The notes beneath the pieces are model-generated. The model was not told the DNA's origin, searched no databases, and was given only the letters and a program-made list of their open reading frames with translations. Below, in pieces: positions 21,024-31,069 of a DNA stretch of 64,000 nucleotides. The DNA lies in NCBI RefSeq assembly GCF_000192795.1, contig NW_007360610.1, positions 63,417 to 127,416 on the forward strand, given 5' to 3'. The first letter of the stretch is position 1. The number at the start of each line of letters is the position of its first letter. Made by a program: the position numbers and the translations under genes. The stretch is from Vavraia culicis subsp. floridensis (taxonomy: Eukaryota > Microsporidia > Pleistophoridae).

Positions 21024-22178
21024 ATTAAATTACCATATTTAACTCTAAGATGTGAACACCAATTCTTTTATTTTCTAATGGAGCAAGACAAATTATCTCG
21101 ATCGGTCTCTCACTCAGCTTTCAAGTACGCTCTTATCAATATTGATGATATAATACTTCCATGTACGCCAAAAATACGAAAATGAGTAGTGAATAGGCAA
21201 TCATGGCTTGATAAAATATGCCTTATGTCAAGAAAATGAAAATGTGTTCCTTTAAACTGCGCTACACTAAGTTGTTATACAATATAGGTCTGGTTATACA
21301 GCCCGTCAAACAAGTTACTCAAAATGGTTAATTAATGACATAATAATGCTCTAATAAGTGCTACAAATATTTTACTAATACGGCAACCAGACTAGCAAGT
21401 AGATTATCGGTTCGCATGGCCTGTAACACAAAACATGGTCTGCTATGTTTTCATTTGTTACCAATTGTATTTTTCGTAGCATGTTTGCTTGACATGAAAA
21501 TTTTGCCAAGGATTGTCAATACGCTATTTTGCTGATTTAATACTTTTACAACAAGTTCTTGTACAATTAACCATTAAAAACTATGATTCTGGAGAAATAA
21601 CAAACTGTCCACAAAACTTGCTTTCTACCATCCGTATCATAGCGCATTTTCAACTACCCGCGTTTCATCCATTTTATTACCTTTTTGCCGGACAACTGTT
21701 CGGCTGGTGCTAAAATTTTTAAGTGTTGCCAGAGACATATCCAGCCGCTGATAAACAACTACCGTGTCCTTTAGCATATTACTCGTTCGTCTGTGGCAGA
21801 ATAATAAATATGATACGGTATTAAGGCACAAAAATTGTGCTACTGCTTAACTTTTTGATGCTTCTTTAACCTGTGCTCGAACAAATTTAGACCTGAAACA
21901 CACCGTTCCACGAATAAATATACGGTTCGTCATCAAATATGAGCTGTGGAATGCAAATCTAAGCATTGTACTGGGCATTTGCTCTGTGTTTGCAGTAGTT
22001 GGGTGGTACAGGTTTTAATACCTCTAGCAGGTACCGATCACATAACTTGCCAGTGACCACAGCGTTAATACGCTGTGCTTCATGTTCTACCAATCAGGCT
22101 TGGCCATGCTTATCCATCAATCAGTATCATCCGATTGATTTGGCCGCGCACTCCGTCTTTAAAAGTGGGCGGCGGTCT

Positions 22179-22182
22179 CCCC
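22179..22182 (+). promoter_or_regulatory. CCCC tract deciding the tricalbin start
   Basis: CCCC followed by TTAAAA precedes the ATG at 22189. It favours that start over the upstream in-frame ATG at 22075, whose extra 38 residues look like read-through of spacer DNA. Confidence 0.6.
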
Positions 22183-22188
22183 TTAAAA

Positions 22189-25100
22189 ATGGAGGAAGCC
22201 GTAAAAATACGCAACCTAAAAAACAAAGAAGAGAGCGCCATGGGCGCACACAACAAGAAGAGCGTGGCCGACATGGACAAAGAAACAACAAAAAGGCTAG
22301 AAGAAATCAACAGGAGCAAGGAGGAGGAAGAAAACAAAATAAACGAGATGTACGAGCGCAGCCGTGTTGAATTTGTGAACTCGCTGAACATGGACGTACC
22401 AAAAACCATTTTTTTGCAGGTTCCGGGTGTGCTTTTCGCATGTGCCCTCCTTTCGTATCTGATCGGCCGCCTCCGCCTTAACTTCTCGTTTCTTGTGCTT
22501 GTGCTGTACGGCATGTACTTTCTGTTCTCGAGGAACGTGGCAAAGTTTAAGAAAAGTATGGCAGCACTCGTTTTCAGGGATGAAAGGCGCAGGAAGGTGT
22601 GTGAGCTTGAGTCGGTTGAGTGGATGAACTTTGCGATCGAGCGGGTGTGGAAAATTATTGAGGCTGAGGTGAGCAAAGAGGTGTTTCGGGTTGTTAATCC
22701 GATCCTTGCCGAGAAATGCCCATCGTTTCTCTCTCAGCTGGTGCTTTCTGAGTTTACGCTTGGCTCGCTGCCACCCACCCTTAAGGGCATTTCGTTTGAC
22801 CCGCGGGCCGCACAGAACGTCATCTCATTCGATGCCGAGGTATTCTTTGTGCCGCTTGAGACCGGCCGTGGTGCTGCTATGATGTGCCTGAGTGACAGCA
22901 TGAACTGGAACTCACGAATCGTTCTCACGGCTCGGCTTGGTCTGAATGTGAAGGGAAAGGGCCTGGACATCCCCATCATGGTGCGTAACCTTTCGTTTTC
23001 AGGTCGTGCACGCATCATCCTCACGCTTGCCAAGTCACTGGTCACACCGCTTGTTTCTGTTGAGGTGTGCTTCCTGACAGCTCCACAGATCGACTTTGAT
23101 CTATGCCCTCTCAAATCAATCGATCTCATGAACATGCCCGGTCTGAGCACCTTCATCCACACCCTGATAAACTCCAACCTACAGAAAATGCTCGTAGACC
23201 CGAATTCGATCACAGTCGATCTCAGGAAGAAGGGCAAGGAGGAGATCGCACCGCAAGGCGTCGTGCTGCTGCACATATACTCGCTCGACAACACGAGCGA
23301 CATGTCGTGTCGTGCAGACATTGACGTAGATGGCCGCAGACTGTACAAGACGGAGAAACGTGAGGGCACACGTATCGTGTACAACGAGTACTTCTACGTG
23401 GTGGTGCACAACCGGGATGATACGATCAACGTGAATTTTACCAGCATGGCAGTGAATGTGAGCCACAAGTACGGCACGGCAGGCGTGTGTCTGAAGAAGT
23501 TGCGCAGCATCGGTAACGTGCTGCAGGACATAAAGATATGGAGGAAAGGTGCAATACGCGCCGTACTGGAGACAGACATCAAGTACTACCCGGTTCTGCA
23601 CGGTCCCGTGGTGCCAAATCAGCACATGGCTGCACAAGCCGTTCTTATCATCACAGTGCAGCAGATTGAGAACCTCCAGGGGCAGCGAAAACCACGCAAC
23701 CGGTTGTACAACGCGTTCTGCCAGGTGATGGTGTGTGAGGCACTTTCGGGCAAGTTGCAGCGAAAGGACGAAAGTATCAGCGATTTTTTCACTGGAGCAC
23801 TCAAAAGTGCAGGGTCGCTGTCCAAGAACATTGCAGGCGTGCTGACCAAAAATTTGAAAAGCGGGTTTAACACGCTCACGAGCACGGGGGACACAGAAGA
23901 GGACACTGAAGTACTGCAGGGAGCATCACATAGCACGATGTTCGTCGGGCGCACGCATCGCGTGATGGAAACACGTTCACCTTTCTTTGACGAGAAGTTC
24001 GAGGTGTTCAGCCGTAACATCCAGAAGGACGTGCTGTACCTGACAGTGATTGACCAGCAGGAAAGTGAAAACGAGGTGATAGGCACGGTAGACATACCGT
24101 TACGTGACGTATATGATGGTACAGAGGAGTTATACAGGATCAAAGGTGCGCAGCAAGGCCGTGTTAAGCTGTCTTTTGCTGTGCACTACATCACGCCATT
24201 CATATCGCCGTTTAAGCGATACGTGCACGCAGTGCGCGTACGCCTCGAAAAGCTCGTTACCACGTATGACGAGGGCATATTCTACGCCATAATCAAGAAC
24301 AAGCGCGAGAGCTTTTTCATTGACAACTTCTGCTACGGTGACTTGCCCATCAACCGCGAGATAATCGTGCCAGCAGAGAGAGATGACCGGCTGAGGATGT
24401 TCCTTTTCAGAGAGAATTTCAATGAGAGTGATTTTATCGGCGAAGGGATGGTTGATGTCGTGGGAGGTGCGCAGGAGGTTGAAATCGTTGAACGTGGGGA
24501 ATTGGAGGGCACCGTAACGGTGAATGTTGAGGTTGAAGAGCTGAACGGTGTTGGTTGTGTGCGATGTACGCGTGAAAGCGGCATTGGTGATGAACTTCCC
24601 AACAACAAGGCACGAGACGATGTGATTGCACCGACTGCTGATGCGCAGATCACAGATGAAAATGTTCTGGACATGGAAGAGCCGCCAGCGCCTGGGAAAC
24701 CGATCGCAGAGCCTAACGACGAAATAAGCGAGAAGGCATGCGCGGTGCACAGAGACCATCTGAGCGAAATTAATCCACATGAAAGCGAGGCATCAAGCAC
24801 GTATCTGAGGAGAGATGTGGTGAAAACCAAGGCTGACACCTCCGCCAGCATGTACCACGTAGTGCAGGTAGCCTTTCGGCACTTTGAGGGCGTGAACGAA
24901 AATTTCTTCATTGAGTTTGTGTGCGATGACGAGGTGATAAAGAAAAGCGGGCTGATCAAAGTCCGAGCGGGTACGGCAGACAGTGACACCCAGGGTGTGC
25001 TTGGCATGTATGAGCACTGCCACCTAAACAGCAATTGCGAGGTGTTCACGCTGCTGTGCGGCGAAAGCGTGGTGCGCGCTAAGCTGCGTACAGCAGCGTT

Positions 25101-25662
25101 TGGGAAGACCAAAGTGGTCGGAGAGTGCGTAATTCCTAAGAAATGCATGGAAGAGAAGGTCTCGCTGGGCGGTGACGTGCACGTTTTGATGACAGTATGT
25201 GCACAGCAGGCATGCTTCAAGTGGAAGGATTACTTCAAGGTGGGTTATCTCGAGATACGCATTCTTGGCGCGACGAAGGTACGCGGCGTTGAGAAGAACA
25301 GCATGTCTGATCCGTACGTCAAGGCGTACCTCAACAACACAAAGGTGTACAAGACGAAGACCATTCAGAACACGGTGAACCCGTCCTTCAATGAAAATTT
25401 CTTCTGCAAGGTTAACATAATGACGGATGTGCTCAGATTTGACATAATCGACTGGAATAGAATCGAAACGGACCAGCTGATCAGTTTTGTGGAAATCCCC
25501 CTGTATTTCGTAGTTGAAGGGTTCACGGAGGTGAAACTGCAGCTCATCGATGCGCTGAAGATGAGAAAAGACGGGTCGTACCTGCATTTAGGATTTGTGT
25601 TTAACAAAACATATAAGGGCGAGGATAGTGTCAAGAAGATTGCAGCAAGCATTTTCATTTGA
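22189..25662 (+). CDS. Tricalbin / extended-synaptotagmin (SMP and C2 domains)
   Basis: A 1157-aa protein with tricalbin architecture. It has a charged N-terminal coiled segment (about residues 25-65), a hydrophobic hairpin (about 73-113) that would anchor it in the ER, and an SMP lipid-transfer domain (about 140-320, opening with ESVEWMNFAIERVW). Several C2 domains follow. The last one (about 1018-1130) is the clearest, with GYLEIRILGATKV, SDPYVKAYL and NPSFNENF. Another C2 around 510-680 carries a long insert. Tricalbins tether ER to plasma membrane and move lipids between them. A low-complexity acidic/Pro linker separates the middle C2 domains. The frame is open from 22075, but CCCC sits just before 22189. 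The number and calcium binding of the inner C2 domains are uncertain. Confidence 0.85.
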   Translation: MEEAVKIRNLKNKEESAMGAHNKKSVADMDKETTKRLEEINRSKEEEENKINEMYERSRVEFVNSLNMDVPKTIFLQVPGVLFACALLSYLIGRLRLNFSFLVLVLYGMYFLFSRNVAKFKKSMAALVFRDERRRKVCELESVEWMNFAIERVWKIIEAEVSKEVFRVVNPILAEKCPSFLSQLVLSEFTLGSLPPTLKGISFDPRAAQNVISFDAEVFFVPLETGRGAAMMCLSDSMNWNSRIVLTARLGLNVKGKGLDIPIMVRNLSFSGRARIILTLAKSLVTPLVSVEVCFLTAPQIDFDLCPLKSIDLMNMPGLSTFIHTLINSNLQKMLVDPNSITVDLRKKGKEEIAPQGVVLLHIYSLDNTSDMSCRADIDVDGRRLYKTEKREGTRIVYNEYFYVVVHNRDDTINVNFTSMAVNVSHKYGTAGVCLKKLRSIGNVLQDIKIWRKGAIRAVLETDIKYYPVLHGPVVPNQHMAAQAVLIITVQQIENLQGQRKPRNRLYNAFCQVMVCEALSGKLQRKDESISDFFTGALKSAGSLSKNIAGVLTKNLKSGFNTLTSTGDTEEDTEVLQGASHSTMFVGRTHRVMETRSPFFDEKFEVFSRNIQKDVLYLTVIDQQESENEVIGTVDIPLRDVYDGTEELYRIKGAQQGRVKLSFAVHYITPFISPFKRYVHAVRVRLEKLVTTYDEGIFYAIIKNKRESFFIDNFCYGDLPINREIIVPAERDDRLRMFLFRENFNESDFIGEGMVDVVGGAQEVEIVERGELEGTVTVNVEVEELNGVGCVRCTRESGIGDELPNNKARDDVIAPTADAQITDENVLDMEEPPAPGKPIAEPNDEISEKACAVHRDHLSEINPHESEASSTYLRRDVVKTKADTSASMYHVVQVAFRHFEGVNENFFIEFVCDDEVIKKSGLIKVRAGTADSDTQGVLGMYEHCHLNSNCEVFTLLCGESVVRAKLRTAAFGKTKVVGECVIPKKCMEEKVSLGGDVHVLMTVCAQQACFKWKDYFKVGYLEIRILGATKVRGVEKNSMSDPYVKAYLNNTKVYKTKTIQNTVNPSFNENFFCKVNIMTDVLRFDIIDWNRIETDQLISFVEIPLYFVVEGFTEVKLQLIDALKMRKDGSYLHLGFVFNKTYKGEDSVKKIAASIFI

Positions 25663-26505
25663 TGTGATTGAATTAAAATCAGTTTCGTTAGTGGAGCGTG
25701 AGTAAAATTGGTGCCATTAAACGGTTCAGTAAATCGGTATGGTACGGTCTGCGTTCAGCACAATATTGAAATGTGCCGTCCATGCCATGACAAACGATTT
25801 GCAGCGCTTTCGTATTTACCATGGCTACGAAGAAAAGGTGCTTCATCAGATAATCTGTAGATGGAAATAATAAATAAACGTACCTCTAGTGAACAAAATA
25901 AGAAAACATCACGGTTACAAACTGAGCATCTCATAATCATGGACAAGTGATACTTTTACACATGTGTATGTGTATCTAACGGAATACTGCACTCCTCGCT
26001 TTTCATCTCTGTGGTATATTCGCGTTCTCTGTGCTGAAGTCAAACATTCTTGGTGCAAGTATTTCATGTACAACTGGTGCTTTGTACACTGTAACATCCT
26101 TTGGTCAAGAAATCCGTTTTGTAAAGACTTGTAAACTTCCTTCATAGTAACTTTTAAGGTTTGGTTAAAGGTTTTTCAATTATCTGTTGTGGAGGGTGTT
26201 ACAGCCTTTCAAATATTATTTTCATACGGGTCAATATCTATCGTGGCTTGCTAGGCTCCCAATTCGCGAGATGCAGTAATGCGGCACAATAATATTTATT
26301 CTCCTGTAACGAAAAAAATCACGGTTACGAGCAGTATTGGAACGACCAAATGCACTTAAACATTTCAAAACCATGACTTTAGAATATAAATAAAAGATTA
26401 TTCGGTTCATTTCTATCTCTCGCTTTCTTAAGTCATAATATTGCAATCTGTGCATTGCTTTCTTTTGCACTCCTTATAAATAAAAAGACAATTTGATAGT
26501 TTAAT

Positions 26506-26784
26506 GGCCCTTTATGAACAAGGTAAATTTATTTCCTCATTTCTACGCAACAACGAGTTGAGCACTATTATTCAACTCGTTCTTTCTAAAGACATGCCCA
26601 TCTATTCTTTATGAACAACATCAAAAGGTTATGATTGCCGAATCTAAAATAATTCTTTGACCCTTACCGTACTCACAACAAGTAAAAACATAACATATCA
26701 AAGGATAGAAACGTGATTTAATGAGCAATCAAACTTTGCTCTGTTTTACAAGCAGAAATAGCGCAGCTAGTACAAATATAATAT
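26506..26784. repeat. 279-bp dispersed repeat, copy 1
   Basis: This block recurs at 43550-43828 in the same orientation with only one base different by direct comparison (T at 26664, C at 43708). It starts GGCCC and ends ATAATAT. Flanking DNA is unrelated and I see no target-site duplication. Inside is a perfect 10-bp hairpin (AACGAGTTGA at 26552-26561 with TCAACTCGTT at 26572-26581, 10-base loop). A CTTTATGAACAA string appears both near the start and near 26606. There is no ORF. It could be a small non-autonomous element or a structured RNA gene. Confidence 0.9.
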
Positions 26785-27543
26785 GAATACTTACACTTCA
26801 ATGATTTATTTGTGATAAAATAAAATACTCACAATCATTACAGCTTATACCTGATATTCTTTGTACTATACGGTAGATTACGAGGTCTGAATGTGCTCGT
26901 ATTCTTTAGAATGTATTTAATGTATTTTTATGTTCATAGCGATACAAATGTTCGTTTTACGTTAATAGGTATTAGGAGATTAAAAACTATGACCTTAGCT
27001 GTTCACAGGGTTCGTACAGAAGAAAATACATTTTTACAACATAATGGTTACTACACAATATGGAACTAAGGTATGAATTGGTTTTCTATCTTTTAGTATT
27101 ACCGCATTTTTGAAAGGCAATACCTTTTATGGATGTACTTTGCTGTCATAGTTCTCTAGATGTAAATAAAGTGTTTGTTATTGAAGACACTATAATTGAT
27201 ATGATTGTTCTATAACGTGATCATTATCTGGTGATCAACTTAACTAGAACGTTTTTATGGCCAATTTCAGCAATTTTCGATGTGCTGCGTATTTGATAGC
27301 ACTAGTTATGGTGTATTTAGCATTTGCAGAATGTTCAAAATGATTTCAAGTGAACTTTGACATGTTACAAAACCCTTTCAGAAACTTAAACTCTACAAAT
27401 AAAATGTTTATCAATCCTTGGTTACCAAAATTTTAGCTTGTGACATTTGACATGAAATATTGTTTATGAGAGTATATGGAAGAAAATCATAGTTAAGGAT
27501 TGGCAATAGTTCAAAATATAAGATTGAGGTAAATTTCTGTGCT

Positions 27544-27711
27544 ATGAACTTTTGGACGTTTATAATCGTATTATTGTGTTTGTTTCTACTTTTGTCAATA
27601 ATAGCTTTGTATCTAATACTTGAGTTTATAGGACAAATACTTAGTGCAGCTATTTACAAAGCACTGAATCGCTCACAACACGACAAAAAAATCTCCGCAT
27701 ATAGAACATGA
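27544..27711 (+). CDS. Putative 55-aa single-pass membrane protein
   Basis: An ATG-to-TGA frame encoding a strongly hydrophobic segment (about residues 3-37, MNFWTFIIVLLCLFLLLSII onward) and then a polar, basic C-terminus with KALNRSQHDKKIS. One membrane helix with a cytosolic basic tail is a sensible design, resembling in miniature the other small membrane proteins here. There is no CCC start signal, and AT-rich DNA can mimic hydrophobic frames, so support is modest. Confidence 0.35.
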   Translation: MNFWTFIIVLLCLFLLLSIIALYLILEFIGQILSAAIYKALNRSQHDKKISAYRT

Positions 27712-28264
27712 GGAGAATAGCACCATCAATTACAATAGATAGTGCTAAGAGGATCGGTAAAATGTTGAAGTGTTTTTCTTTCAAAAAATTGTTTTTACAT
27801 TACACAAAATTTGTTCACTAAAAGTCGTTTCTTCATAATTCAAATGTAAAATCACTTAAACAAATGTTCTCATGCGTTTTATTGTCATCAACCATGCCCA
27901 TTTGTCCTTTGTTCATGTTTTTTACCAAATATCATTGTCTATATCACCGCTATCAATTAATATTTCGGATTAATATTTTCAATACACTTTCTAAATGTGT
28001 TATTATTTAGCATCACAGTGCAATCATAGATTTCATCATGACATTTGCTGAAATATAACAATGTATATGTTACAACTAAGACATGTAACTGCCAATATTG
28101 TCTATCAAATAATTGCTTTCAATCACATTCCATATCAAGCTCACTGATCTAGATTCCTACAAGATAACAGCTACATTATTGCAAAGAATATGAGCATTAA
28201 AATTGATTAAACGGTATTGACACAGTCAAATGATATAACTAAAATCCAATAAGCACCAAAAGTT

Positions 28265-31069
28265 TTATTCAATAACCATAAGAGTCGCAGCGTTGATGAA
28301 CACCGGTCGACTGATTGAAACAAGCCCAAGACGTTCAAGCAATGTAAAATCAATGTAAAGTGCAAGGCTTTGTATAAAACAATGGATTTCGGATTTAGTA
28401 CTCGATGTTTTATATTCGTTAATTTGAGAATAACTGCACTCAATGAATAGTTCATGTAATCGTATCTTATCTCTCTGTGCTTGCGAATTGATCTTGATCG
28501 GTTCTGAATACCGTATTTTGAGTACTTCGAGAGATGGTATCAATAATAAAATGCTGTTAAAATCATATAGGAACTGTGCATCAATCACCAAAACTTTCAG
28601 ACTTATATTCGGTCGAGCAAGATTCAACGGATTGATTTCGTGTTCAGTCATCAGACTTCTATCCATCGTATCCAAGTCAGTAATGTTCAGTAGCTTGAGA
28701 TTCATCGGCAGGTTATAAAAAAATTCGTTGGTGATGATTTCGGGGCATATTCGAAGAATTTCGAGGTTTGACAACTTTCCAAGTGATTTGCAATTATCAG
28801 CATCGATAACAACAGACGTGAACTCTAGCTTCGAAACAGTATTCATCACTTTTTCGCTCAACACTGCTTTGAGAATAAGATTTACCACGATATTCGACAT
28901 CTCGAAGAGGAATAAGACCGGTTCTTTGTCCTTGATTGCTGAATATCTAAGTTCAAAATTCAGATCATTTATGTAATTCTCGGTCGATACGATGTTCATT
29001 AACGATTCTTTGTTGTATTCTTCAAATACTTTACTCATCTTCTTAGGGTATTTACTTTCGAATTCCAGGTGCTTTACTCCTTCAAGACCAGCTAGAATGG
29101 TTGTGATTACATCCATACTGTGACAGATATCAATAAGAGAAATGTGGTTGACTCGTTTCAGGCCAACAAACACAATGTTATCTTTTTCAAGTGCAGAAAA
29201 TTGTATGCATAAGCTATCAAGCTCATCAACATTTTGTGCATTGATCACAACTCTACATCCACGAATTACGAGTTTTCTGCAAGCTTTGTTCAGCACTATC
29301 TCTACGTTCTCATCCGTAAGTACATGGTCTAATTCAATCTCTTCGTATTTATTCGGTAGTTCTACTCTTTTCACAAACCGAAAATCATATAACGCTATTT
29401 TTGATAGGTTATGTGTAGAATGGATTATAGGAGCTACTTCCATTCGCATTCCCTTATTAAAACACTGTTCAATCCCTATAAACTGTTTCAGATTAAACAT
29501 ACCAGTTGAATGTAATATTTTCAAATTCTTGTTCTCTTCACTAAATATAACACATGATCCTGCAGACACGTTTACATCTTCAAATCTTACAGCATCTATG
29601 GTTGCATCGATTGTTACTGTACTATTAATGTCGGCTACCTGTAACTTTAGTGATTTTTGTTCTTTATCCACATTGTATTCAAAGCATAAGTGTCTCAACA
29701 TTATACCTGATCCCATAACACATGGTAGTACAATCTTAACTGGGGTGTTATATATTTCAACATACTCACATTTTCCGTTAATCATCAGTGTCACGTCTTT
29801 ATTAACATTACAGTTATCAATTTCAATACTTTCTACGTGATCAGGAAACACTATATTTTCACGGATCTCCAATGATAGAAATTCAAATTTCACAACATTT
29901 TTAAAAATGTTATTGAATGCATCATTCGGTATGTTTTCTTCGGTATAAACAGCAACTTTAACATGTTCTGGTATTGATTGTATAAAATTGAGCGAACAAC
30001 GATTGCATACTACAGTTATTGGAGCTTTTATGTTATTAAGACATGATAAATCAACATTAGTGTGGATACTGTTAAATTCCAAAGTTAAGCTATCCACATT
30101 TGTTCCTGTAAGAAATTTGCTGGTTGTAACTGCCTCTAGAGTACGCTTAAGTGTCTCATTTTCGAGATCTCCATGTGATTTTAAGCCGTATATACTTACA
30201 GTATATGGCGAATCACTATTACTAACATTAAATTCACTATCTAAAATCTCCTTGTTATTCAGCAACCATTTGTAATTCATGTCTAGCTTATAAAACAAGA
30301 AGGCTAATGTAAACTTGTGTGAATTAACGGTTCGATAATGGTAACCATAAAATTTCGATTTTCCACTTATGCTTGCCCGATTTTTATCTTTATCCTTCAA
30401 GGCAAGTATAACATATGACTTGATCGATTTTCTAAGTTGTGTCGCAATGTCGCTTGATCCAAATATATATTTGGAGAGAAGCATAGTTGACTCGTTATAC
30501 TGGCCGTTATTAGGATCGTGATTGTAGTTTTTCATTTCCTGGAGCAGCTCGGGATTATTCAACAAATGCATGCACACTGCACACGCAATCGCTCCTCTCC
30601 CGTATTCATCAAATAATGATAAATACTTCACGAGTGCACAAATTTCATCTGTATCAAAGGTAGGTACATCTTTGTCAAAACTACTATTTTGCGACAATTT
30701 CATGATTTTTTGATACAATAAAATGGATATTGGTACATTAATAACTACAAATTTGATGTCTGGGTTTTCTTTAATCACATCATGGTATGTCCCATAGCTG
30801 ATCCTCTTGATACCAGCAATGTGACTATGATAGGTACTATCATCGTAGTCAAAGCTTTTATTGACCGTATCTCTACCAAGAAAACATGTGCTTCTGATCT
30901 CATGCGGTAATGATTGCATCATTTTATCTCTTTCATGTGCATTCAACAGGCCAGACATTCCTATATCTGCCGGGTTTTCGAAGATCAAAAAATCTTTATC
31001 TTGTTCATTTTTGAAGACCAGTATGTATTTGAGACTTGCCTCAACATAGCCGTACAAATTAAACAACAT
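28265..31069 (-). CDS. Leucine-rich-repeat family protein, 934 aa (microsporidian expanded family)
   Basis: A large protein whose C-terminal two thirds consist of irregular leucine/isoleucine-rich units of about 20-30 residues with LxxLxIxxC-type spacing (for example LSNLEILRICPE and MNLKLLNITDLDT). The first 250 residues form a distinct N-terminal domain (with GIKRISYGTYHD and VVINVPISILLY blocks) shared with the partial gene at 62232. No classical signal peptide or membrane helix is visible. Divergent LRR-type families of this kind are expanded in Trachipleistophora/Vavraia-like genomes; their function is unknown, with host interaction often proposed. The start Met aligns with that of the paralogue. 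There is no CCC tract; a 69-bp duplication lies immediately upstream. Confidence 0.75.
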   Translation of the reverse strand: MLFNLYGYVEASLKYILVFKNEQDKDFLIFENPADIGMSGLLNAHERDKMMQSLPHEIRSTCFLGRDTVNKSFDYDDSTYHSHIAGIKRISYGTYHDVIKENPDIKFVVINVPISILLYQKIMKLSQNSSFDKDVPTFDTDEICALVKYLSLFDEYGRGAIACAVCMHLLNNPELLQEMKNYNHDPNNGQYNESTMLLSKYIFGSSDIATQLRKSIKSYVILALKDKDKNRASISGKSKFYGYHYRTVNSHKFTLAFLFYKLDMNYKWLLNNKEILDSEFNVSNSDSPYTVSIYGLKSHGDLENETLKRTLEAVTTSKFLTGTNVDSLTLEFNSIHTNVDLSCLNNIKAPITVVCNRCSLNFIQSIPEHVKVAVYTEENIPNDAFNNIFKNVVKFEFLSLEIRENIVFPDHVESIEIDNCNVNKDVTLMINGKCEYVEIYNTPVKIVLPCVMGSGIMLRHLCFEYNVDKEQKSLKLQVADINSTVTIDATIDAVRFEDVNVSAGSCVIFSEENKNLKILHSTGMFNLKQFIGIEQCFNKGMRMEVAPIIHSTHNLSKIALYDFRFVKRVELPNKYEEIELDHVLTDENVEIVLNKACRKLVIRGCRVVINAQNVDELDSLCIQFSALEKDNIVFVGLKRVNHISLIDICHSMDVITTILAGLEGVKHLEFESKYPKKMSKVFEEYNKESLMNIVSTENYINDLNFELRYSAIKDKEPVLFLFEMSNIVVNLILKAVLSEKVMNTVSKLEFTSVVIDADNCKSLGKLSNLEILRICPEIITNEFFYNLPMNLKLLNITDLDTMDRSLMTEHEINPLNLARPNISLKVLVIDAQFLYDFNSILLLIPSLEVLKIRYSEPIKINSQAQRDKIRLHELFIECSYSQINEYKTSSTKSEIHCFIQSLALYIDFTLLERLGLVSISRPVFINAATLMVIE

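Larger units (their letters stand above)
20151..22188. other. AT-rich intergenic region with one doubtful small ORF
   Basis: About 2 kb between divergent AC19 and tricalbin genes. The only frame worth mention is the hydrophobic 78-codon ORF at 20787-21023, listed separately. Confidence 0.45.
25663..28264. other. 2.6-kb AT-rich accessory region
   Basis: Contains the first copy of the 279-bp dispersed repeat (26506-26784) and a 55-codon membrane ORF (27544-27711), both listed separately. The rest shows no supportable gene. Confidence 0.45.

Noticed and set aside
22075..22188. Upstream extension of the tricalbin gene
   Set aside because: The extra 38 residues are unlike tricalbins and CCCC lies just before the internal ATG at 22189.
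24333..25220. Long antisense frame (295 codons) within the tricalbin gene
   Set aside because: Shadow of the real gene: Ser/Thr/Pro-rich composition and no start signal.
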